Shown here: piece after piece, positions 1 through 4,799 of the stretch
How the letters are laid out: each line of letters begins with the position of its first letter
Numbering within the stretch: the first letter of the stretch is position 1
Assembly (NCBI GenBank): GCA_003695455.1
Contig: RFJF01000908.1
Location: 1 to 5,751, forward strand
Length of the DNA stretch: 5,751 nucleotides
Direction of reading: 5' to 3'
Source of the DNA: Chloroflexota bacterium
GTDB taxonomy: Bacteria; Chloroflexota; Anaerolineae; 4572-78; J111
The notes under the pieces: model-generated
Seen by the model: only the letters and a program-made list of their open reading frames with translations
Databases searched by the model: none
What the model was told of the DNA's origin: nothing
Made by a program: the position numbers and the translations under genes

Positions 1-678
1 TTATGAACCATAACCAAGATCATAGCCGATACTTTTACTGGCAGACACGTCAGCTTTAACCGTTTCTTCTTTGTCCTTTGAGTTGTCTATAGTGATTTCA
101 GTTTTGGTTGTTTGTTTGGTTCCTTCAATCGTCACATTGGTGGTTATTTCTCTTGTTGACATCGTTACTTTTTCGCCAGTTACTACCCGGTTTATATTTT
201 CAACCGCCAGCGTCACCTCGGCAATAAACGCCGAGGTACTGTCGAGATCAAAATTGAAGCCGGATATCCTGACCGGCCAGGCATGTTCCAGATGCCATTC
301 GGCTATTTTTCTTTTACTTTTATTGCCTTCTTTGTACACCTGCCCAAAGGCAACCAGGCTGAGGTTTACCCGCTTGTGCGCCTTCCCGTTGGCCATGTCA
401 GTCCACCACTGCCAAAAACGTATGTCATCCGTAACCCCGTACGAGAGCGTTACCGGTTCCGGGCCGGATGCGCCGGGGATGAGCAGCCCCTGTGAACCAC
501 GCCCTTTCATATTGAGGGTGTATTCGATGACCGTGATCTCTACGGCTCCACCGCTGACACGGGTGAAGGTGCCAATGTTGCTCTTGTCGTAAGACAAGAC
601 AACCCCAAAACTGTTCTCAACGTAAGGGTCGGCTTCGGAAAATTCTGCAGTCGCTTTAGAATTAACATTTCTACCCAT
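1..678 (-). CDS. Tube-family (T4 gp19-like) tail protein with a C-terminal low-complexity tail
   Basis: A 225-residue complete protein of the phage tail tube (gp19-like) family, which forms rings of the inner tube of contractile injection systems. Residues about 18-166 are the tube fold. They share EPVTLS(Y/F)GVTD, FWxWWxxMANGK and WxLExxWPxRISGFxFDxDS with the gene just upstream, so the two are close paralogues. The family motif WxxExxW is at 128-134. The protein exceeds the usual ~145-150 residues by a 59-residue tail (167-225) rich in Thr, Lys, Glu and Ser that ends in Gly-Tyr residues. The ATG at 678-676 has GAGG six bases upstream. The gene follows its paralogue after only 15 bases, so it is co-transcribed. 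It is probably a specialised tube or tube-end component rather than the main tube subunit. That role is inferred from position and the extra tail; family membership is well supported. Confidence 0.88.
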   Translation of the reverse strand: MGRNVNSKATAEFSEADPYVENSFGVVLSYDKSNIGTFTRVSGGAVEITVIEYTLNMKGRGSQGLLIPGASGPEPVTLSYGVTDDIRFWQWWTDMANGKAHKRVNLSLVAFGQVYKEGNKSKRKIAEWHLEHAWPVRISGFNFDLDSTSAFIAEVTLAVENINRVVTGEKVTMSTREITTNVTIEGTKQTTKTEITIDNSKDKEETVKADVSASKSIGYDLGYGS

Positions 679-693
679 ATTTAGCCTCGATAT

Positions 694-1137
694 CTATTTA
701 ACCCGCTCGATGTTTTCTGCAACCAATGTGACCGAGGCCAACAAATAGTTGCCGCTGTCAACATCAAACCGGAAACCGGAGATGCGCGACGGCCACACAT
801 CTTCCAGATTCCACTGACCCTTTAAGTCGCCCTTGGGATCCGTGGCAAAAATACTGATGTCAATTCGGTTCCTTTTACCATTGGCCATTTCGCCCCACCA
901 TTTCCAGAATCCCATGTTGTCGGTTACGCCAAATGACAAGGTGACAGGCTCAAAACTAGTGCAGGTGGGAATATAAATACCCCGTGAACCACCTTTATCC
1001 TGCATCAGGGTGTGCTCAACCACCACAATGCTCATTGAGCCGCCGGTAATGGTGCTAAAGTAGCCCAGCGGCTCTCCGGCCCGGGTGGTTAACTCAATAG
1101 CAAAGTTTTTTTCCAAATATGGTGTTTTGTCTGTCAT
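694..1137 (-). CDS. Tube-family (T4 gp19-like) tail protein, third copy
   Basis: A 147-residue protein of the gp19-like tail tube family. Visible features are a PYLEKNF start, a TGGS turn near 31-34, EPVTLSFGVTD at 63-73, FWKWWGEMANGK at 77-88, and the family motif WNLEDVW at 109-115 followed by a beta strand ending ENIERVK. It resembles the following gene much more than the two tube genes before it, so genes three and four form a sub-pair. The ATG at 1137-1135 is preferred over the upstream in-frame TTG at 1146-1144. AAGG at 1151-1148 is ten bases from the ATG but only one base from the TTG, too close for initiation there. The gene is separated from the second tube gene by a 98-base spacer with a stem-loop, which may lower its expression. 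A role as a minor tube or baseplate-proximal ring (as proposed for Pvc5/Afp5-type second tube proteins) is an inference. Confidence 0.87.
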   Translation of the reverse strand: MTDKTPYLEKNFAIELTTRAGEPLGYFSTITGGSMSIVVVEHTLMQDKGGSRGIYIPTCTSFEPVTLSFGVTDNMGFWKWWGEMANGKRNRIDISIFATDPKGDLKGQWNLEDVWPSRISGFRFDVDSGNYLLASVTLVAENIERVK

Positions 1138-1183
1138 TTTGTGCAAGCCTTGTCTGATCTTACACTACTGATGGGTTGGCGGT

Positions 1184-1220
1184 GGGGCAGGGATGTTGAT
1201 CAGGCAGACATCCCTGCCTC
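1184..1220 (-). other. Strong intergenic stem-loop between second and third tube genes
   Basis: GGCAGGGATGT-type arms at 1186-1196 and 1208-1218 pair perfectly over 11 base pairs around an 11-base loop; one more pair (1184/1220) follows after an A-C mismatch in the transcript. The stem is GC-rich. In the direction of transcription no U-run follows, so it is not a standard intrinsic terminator. It may act as an mRNA-stabilising 3' element for the upstream sheath-tube-tube message, as an attenuator, or as a processing site. Confidence 0.6.
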
Positions 1221-1235
1221 ATTTCCGCCGTGGGA

Positions 1236-1682
1236 TCAAGCCACGCGGGTTATCCCGCCGTGAACAATTTTGACCTGTTCAATCATAATGTCTGACACGC
1301 TGGTATCCATGTCCGGGCCGGATACCTCGGCGGCCCAGGCGTCTTCAACGTCCCATTGGGCAATCACATCGCCGGCCCGGTTGAGAGCCTTGATACTCCC
1401 GTTGGCGCGGGCACCGGCCGGGCCGTTATCGTTCACCTCTTTACGCCAGTTCCAAACGCTGATGGTACCGCTGGTAGCCATATACCGGATGATCAGGTCT
1501 TGCCAGTTTAAACGTCCGGCCAACTTTTGAACGGGAGATTCCATGGTGCCCGCCGTAAAGCGGTTGTCAATCACCTCCACACTGTAGCCCATTCCTTCTA
1601 TCTGATAGGCCACAATGTCTTTCATCCAGTCGCCAAACTCAACTTCAAATCTAAATGCAACTTGTGGGTCTTCTGCAGCCAT
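1236..1682 (-). CDS. Tube-family (T4 gp19-like) tail protein, second copy
   Basis: A 148-residue gp19-like tail tube protein. The N-terminal strand VAFRFEVEF, the long central beta region, and the C-terminal WDVEDAW (110-116) with VHGGITRVA at the end match the family pattern; the end resembles the first tube gene, which finishes VHEGIYREA. Between residues 76 and 100 it has a distinctive VWNWRKEVNDNGPAGARANG segment in the position where the family carries a helix and loop. The ATG at 1682-1680 is chosen because a full AGGAGG lies eight bases upstream; the TTG at 1688-1686 would leave only two bases. The optimal ribosome binding site suggests high expression. The gene starts 28 bases after the first tube gene and is followed by a stem-loop spacer. 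It could be a main tube subunit or a structural partner of the first copy; the sequence alone does not decide which. Confidence 0.88.
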   Translation of the reverse strand: MAAEDPQVAFRFEVEFGDWMKDIVAYQIEGMGYSVEVIDNRFTAGTMESPVQKLAGRLNWQDLIIRYMATSGTISVWNWRKEVNDNGPAGARANGSIKALNRAGDVIAQWDVEDAWAAEVSGPDMDTSVSDIMIEQVKIVHGGITRVA

Positions 1683-1690
1683 AAACAATA

Positions 1691-1696
1691 CCTCCT
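1691..1696 (-). promoter_or_regulatory. Consensus ribosome binding site that fixes the start of the second tube gene
   Basis: AGGAGG on the minus strand lies eight bases before the ATG at 1682, an ideal spacing, and only two bases before the alternative TTG at 1688. It therefore decides the start and marks this as one of the best-initiated genes of the cluster. Confidence 0.8.
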
Positions 1697-1710
1697 GGGT
1701 AAAACGTCAA

Positions 1711-2151
1711 TTATGCTTCGCGGTAAATTCCTTCATGAACCACGGTCCATGTTTCGTACTGAATATCATTGGCGGCGGCGTCCAGATTTGAGTAGCGGAT
1801 TTCGCTGATCCAGGCTTTTTCCATATTCCAGCGAGCCACTTCGGTTTCGGTTTGGTCATACGCCACAATGGACCAGTCTACGCGGGCGCTGTCTATTCCG
1901 CCGTCCATTGTTTCCTTGATCCAGTCATTGGCAGAAACATCAGAGGTTACGGCCACGGTCAGTTCAACGGGTGACCAGTATGCGGTTCCGGGTTGTTTTA
2001 TGACCGTTAACGACTGGCCGCCGCTGCCTGTCACACGGCTTTCAATAACCTCGTTACCGTGAAGAATTCCCTTGACCGCCGTAAATTTACCTTCTGACAC
2101 TTTGCCATCTATTTCAACACCAAATCTGGCAACGGTTAGCGGGTTTTCCAT
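1711..2151 (-). CDS. Tube-family (T4 gp19-like) tail protein, first copy; probable main inner tube
   Basis: A 146-residue protein with the usual length and pattern of the gp19-like tail tube family: an N-terminal strand ARFGVEID, a TGSGGQSLTV segment near 41-50, a central PVELTVAVTSD strand at 61-71, the family motif WNMEKAW at 108-114, and a C-terminal strand ending VVHEGIYREA. Such proteins stack as rings to make the rigid hollow tube driven out by sheath contraction. The ATG at 2151-2149 has AAGGA nine bases upstream. It sits only 22 bases behind the sheath gene, the classic sheath-then-tube order of contractile tails. That position makes it the best candidate for the major tube subunit. 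The family is secure; major versus minor status is inferred from order and would need particle composition data. Confidence 0.9.
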   Translation of the reverse strand: MENPLTVARFGVEIDGKVSEGKFTAVKGILHGNEVIESRVTGSGGQSLTVIKQPGTAYWSPVELTVAVTSDVSANDWIKETMDGGIDSARVDWSIVAYDQTETEVARWNMEKAWISEIRYSNLDAAANDIQYETWTVVHEGIYREA

Positions 2152-2173
2152 GATTATCTATCCTTTCTGTTTA

Positions 2174-3844
2174 CTATTCAGAACCGGGACCGGCCCACTG
2201 GCTAATGCGGAAGATGACAAATTCGGCCGGTTTTACCGGGGCCAAACCAATTTCCACAACCAACCGGCCCAGGTCACGCGATTCGGGCGGGTTGAGTTCG
2301 TCGTCACACTTCACATAAAAGGCTTCTTCCGGCGTACTGCCAAACAGGGCGCCGTCTCGCCAGACGGTTTTGAGAAAGGCGGTAATATCACGCCGAACTC
2401 TGGCCCACAGGCCGCGGTCGTTGGGTTCAAATACCACCCACTGGGTGCCGTTTTCAATGGATTTTTCAACGTAGTTAAAGAGCCGGCGAACGTTGATGTA
2501 ACGCCACGAAGGGTTGCTGGTCAGCGTGCGCGCACCCCAAACCCGGATGCCGCGTCCTGGAAAGGCGCGGATGCAATTAACGCCGATGGGGTTCAGCGTA
2601 TCCTGCTCGCCTTTGGTTGTGTTGTAGGCCAGACCGATTGCGCCCTGCACAACTTCGTTGGCCGGGGCTTTGTGAACCCCGCGGGTGTTATCGTTGCGCG
2701 CCCAAATGCCGGCCATATGCCCTGACGGCGGAATGTTGATGGGCTGGTTGGTAGCCGGGTCCATAATGGTAATCCAGGGGTAATAGAGCGCGGCATAGCT
2801 TGAATCGTAGCCGGCGGTATCCATGCGCCATTTTTTGATAGCCTGGGGCGACATATTGGGCGGCGCATCCAGAATGGCTACCCGGTCGCCCAGTCTTTCG
2901 CAGTGGGCAATCATCATTGTCTGAACAGCTTTGACCTGCTCCAGGTCTAATTCCTGCCCCGGAGTAGTGGCCATCAGGTCAGGAACCAGAACCATTGTCA
3001 CATCATCCAGAACTTCCAGTCCTTCCACGCCGGTGCGCTCGGTAACCTGCCCCTGAAAATCCTGCGTGGTGGCCGCCGGCAGTTGCCGGGCTTCAATATT
3101 GAGCGATTGCTCCTGATCTTTGGGCCACAGTTTGGCCAGCGGCGCCGGGTTGGGCGGGACCAAAATATCAACCCACTGCGAGGCTTTGTTGTTTCTGTAG
3201 GCCACCCGAACTTTTTTGGCGCCGTTGTCCTGCGTTTCCAGCAGTTGGACCTCGGGTAACACCTCCTCGGTTTTCCAGCGCCCGCTGATGGTTTGCCGTT
3301 CGACAACAAATGTGAACGAGTTTTTGCCGTTGGCGGGGGCATCGGGGGTTTCGTCAGAGGCGGCATCGGCTTTATCGTCGGCGGCTTTGGCAGTAGTTTT
3401 CTTTCGGGTGCCGGCAGAAATTTGCGGCGCATCCTGAACCTTTACCCGCAACCGCAACCCTTCGTACCCCGCCTGTTTAGATTGAACAATGAGTTGAGGT
3501 TTGCCATCGCTGTTAAGCAGGGCCGTTTTGGCCCGCGGAATGGTTTTAACACTGAGCACGTAGCAGCGCGAGCCGCCGTTGTTAAAATAACCGTACACCG
3601 ACTGGGGCAAGTATGCGCCGGGCACAAATTCGCCGTAACGTTCTACAAACTGGGTCCAGTTGGTAACCAGTTGAGGTTTATTGAGCAAATCGGTGGTTAC
3701 CAATTCGCCATCAATTTCCTCAACAAGTTCTGCCTTTTCTGTGAAGCCAACAAAAGCGGCCATCGCCGTGCCCACACCCTCAATGGGTTTTGGTCCGCGG
3801 TCAACCTCTTCCACGTAGACTCCGGGTGATAAATATTCTGGCAT
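2174..3844 (-). CDS. Contractile tail sheath protein
   Basis: A 556-residue complete phage tail sheath protein, the outer helical layer that shortens to drive the tube. The family hallmarks appear in order: SPGVYVEEV at 6-14, SRCYVLSV at 92-99, YAALYYPW at 350-357, a proline/glycine segment with RGVHKAPAN at 388-396, GRGIRVWGARTL at 430-441, INVRRLF at 450-456, and a C-terminal domain from about 458 ending in a strand of the FVIFRISQW type. The N- and C-terminal strands are those that link neighbouring subunits in known sheaths. Residues 144-174 are a hydrophilic Lys/Ala/Asp/Pro linker not part of the conserved core. The ATG at 3844-3842 has AGGAG six bases upstream. Only this one sheath gene is present here, whereas Afp and PVC clusters carry three; further copies could lie outside the window. 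Identification is very secure. Confidence 0.97.
   Translation of the reverse strand: MPEYLSPGVYVEEVDRGPKPIEGVGTAMAAFVGFTEKAELVEEIDGELVTTDLLNKPQLVTNWTQFVERYGEFVPGAYLPQSVYGYFNNGGSRCYVLSVKTIPRAKTALLNSDGKPQLIVQSKQAGYEGLRLRVKVQDAPQISAGTRKKTTAKAADDKADAASDETPDAPANGKNSFTFVVERQTISGRWKTEEVLPEVQLLETQDNGAKKVRVAYRNNKASQWVDILVPPNPAPLAKLWPKDQEQSLNIEARQLPAATTQDFQGQVTERTGVEGLEVLDDVTMVLVPDLMATTPGQELDLEQVKAVQTMMIAHCERLGDRVAILDAPPNMSPQAIKKWRMDTAGYDSSYAALYYPWITIMDPATNQPINIPPSGHMAGIWARNDNTRGVHKAPANEVVQGAIGLAYNTTKGEQDTLNPIGVNCIRAFPGRGIRVWGARTLTSNPSWRYINVRRLFNYVEKSIENGTQWVVFEPNDRGLWARVRRDITAFLKTVWRDGALFGSTPEEAFYVKCDDELNPPESRDLGRLVVEIGLAPVKPAEFVIFRISQWAGPGSE
3323..3415 (-). other. Low-complexity insertion within the sheath gene
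   Basis: Codons 144-174 of the sheath encode a run of Lys, Ala, Thr, Asp and Pro without hydrophobic residues, beginning GTRKKTTAKAADDKADAA. It has the look of a flexible, surface-exposed linker between two folded segments (about 1-140 and 175 onward). The reading frame stays open and the flanking protein is normal, so it is an in-frame insertion and not a frameshift. Confidence 0.7.
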
Positions 3845-3883
3845 TGTGATCTCCTGAATTTTGACTACATTTTTGTGTTTGTG

Positions 3884-3901
3884 TGTTAATAGATATCAAC
3901 A
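3884..3901. promoter_or_regulatory. AT-rich imperfect palindrome upstream of the sheath gene
   Basis: tgttaata-ga-tatcaaca: two eight-base arms matching at seven positions around a two-base centre. It lies 40-57 bases before the sheath ATG in the largest intergenic spacer. Size and symmetry are operator-like, but such short AT-rich palindromes also arise by chance, so this is a candidate only. Confidence 0.25.
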
Positions 3902-3913
3902 AGGGTGCATTGA

Positions 3914-3943
3914 ATGATGGCTGTCTTTAAACTTGAATCTCAA
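3914..3943 (-). promoter_or_regulatory. Weak candidate sigma70-type promoter for the sheath-tube genes
   Basis: On the minus strand TTGAGA (3943-3938, five of six to the -35 consensus) is followed after 18 bases by CATCAT (3919-3914, four of six to the -10 consensus). Transcription would start near 3906, directly ahead of the palindrome at 3901-3884 and about 60 bases before the sheath start. The match is modest and the promoter rules of this host are unknown. The spacer may equally be plain untranslated leader within one operon. Confidence 0.2.
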
Positions 3944-3965
3944 ATGTTTTTCCTTTCCTGCTAAA

Positions 3966-4799
3966 TTACACGTTAATATCATAATCAGGCGCCGGCACAA
4001 TAAGTTTGTGGCGCTCAGGTTTCGCGTTTCCGGATTGTATCTCCAGCGTGTAACTCCCGGTTCGGAGTCGCCCGATTGCAAACCTGCCTTCATCCTGAAG
4101 CTGAACGGTACGCCCCTTCTCAACCAGCGTCACCTGAAGTTGCTCCAGCGGTTTGCTGGTGTGAATGGTTCCGCCGATGGTCCAGAAAACATCCGGCGCA
4201 GCGTTTTCCACGAGTTCCTTTGTCGAAGGTGTTGCAGCCTGCCCAACTTTCAACTCGCGGGTGCGAACCAGCGGCGTCACAATCGGCCGGTACGGGTCTG
4301 CGGTTACGGTGAGCATCAATGTAATTGAGGGCCGCAGGTCGTTGTCCAGCACTGTCCAGACATCAACCGGCTTGTGGGCAGTATCCTCGCGGGACACCTC
4401 TAACTCAACATAAGATGACTGCTCCCGAATCTCGTCCGGCAGCAATTCCGGGGGCATAATGGGCTGCCGGAAAAAGGCCATCAATGCGCGGGACAGCAGA
4501 TTGTGTTCATCATCAGAGTTGGTGGCCCAAGCGGTAATCATGTAGCTCAACTTGATTTTTACCGGCGGGCGGCGCTGCAAGGCGGTGCCGTTGGGCAGGC
4601 GTTCAACCTTCCACTGGTGCGACCCCCGCATTTTCAGATGCTCGCGGATATCGTACAGAAACAGATTGAGCGTGGGCCGGTTCAGCCGCGCCGACCATTC
4701 GCGTTTGGGTTGTTCAAAGGCAATATCAATTTCATTGTTTGTGATGGGCAGTTCACGGATGAGCAACTGCCGCACCGCTTCATCCATTGCTTGTATCAT
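3966..4799 (-). CDS. DUF4255 / Pvc16-like tail terminator protein with extra C-terminal beta domain
   Basis: A 277-residue protein. Residues about 5-185 match the DUF4255 (Pvc16 N-terminal) family: an N-terminal helix with AVRQLLIRELP, RPTLNLFLYDIREHLKMR at 41-58, LSYMITAWA at 84-92, and a late LRPSITLMLTVTADPY segment at 156-170. In Afp and PVC particles the related protein (Afp16/Pvc16) caps the tube-sheath end and sets particle length. Residues about 205-277 are an additional beta-rich domain (GGTIHTSKPLEQLQVTL, then FAIGRLRTGSYTLEI) resembling carboxypeptidase-regulatory or Ig-like sandwiches. The first ATG (4799-4797) overlaps the DUF4157 gene by 20 bases and has only a weak GGGA upstream; an in-frame ATG at 4787-4785 would overlap by 8. 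Either way, translation is probably coupled to the upstream gene. The family assignment is strong; the C-terminal domain call is from pattern only. Confidence 0.92.
   Translation of the reverse strand: MIQAMDEAVRQLLIRELPITNNEIDIAFEQPKREWSARLNRPTLNLFLYDIREHLKMRGSHQWKVERLPNGTALQRRPPVKIKLSYMITAWATNSDDEHNLLSRALMAFFRQPIMPPELLPDEIREQSSYVELEVSREDTAHKPVDVWTVLDNDLRPSITLMLTVTADPYRPIVTPLVRTRELKVGQAATPSTKELVENAAPDVFWTIGGTIHTSKPLEQLQVTLVEKGRTVQLQDEGRFAIGRLRTGSYTLEIQSGNAKPERHKLIVPAPDYDINV

Noticed and set aside
71..592. Plus-strand open frame of 173 codons opposite the last tube gene
   Set aside because: Antisense shadow: hydrophobic start and Ser/Thr-rich remainder follow from the complementary tube coding sequence; no family resemblance.
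1138..1146. TTG start three codons upstream for the third tube gene
   Set aside because: The only ribosome binding site-like AAGG (1148-1151) would be one base away; the ATG at 1137 is more plausible.
1184..1220. Rho-independent terminator
   Set aside because: The stem is strong, but neither strand has a T-run after it, so it was listed only as a stem-loop of unknown effect.
1683..1688. TTG start two codons upstream for the second tube gene
   Set aside because: The AGGAGG at 1691-1696 would be only two bases away, too close; the ATG at 1682 is at ideal distance.
2072..2725. Long open frame on the plus strand (217 codons) opposite the sheath and first tube genes
   Set aside because: It is antisense to well-conserved sheath C-terminal coding sequence, has no recognisable family features, and the opposite strand explains the region completely.
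2998..3432. Minus-strand 144-codon frame inside the sheath in another phase
   Set aside because: Pro/Arg-rich composition typical of an out-of-frame reading of the sheath; wholly contained in a secure gene.
3293..3829. Plus-strand open frame of 178 codons opposite the sheath N-terminal part
   Set aside because: Antisense to the sheath, with no domain or supporting context on the plus strand.
3896..4123. Minus-strand 75-codon frame covering the end of the cap gene and the spacer before the sheath
   Set aside because: Two thirds overlap the cap gene out of frame; no family resemblance. The spacer is better read as non-coding.
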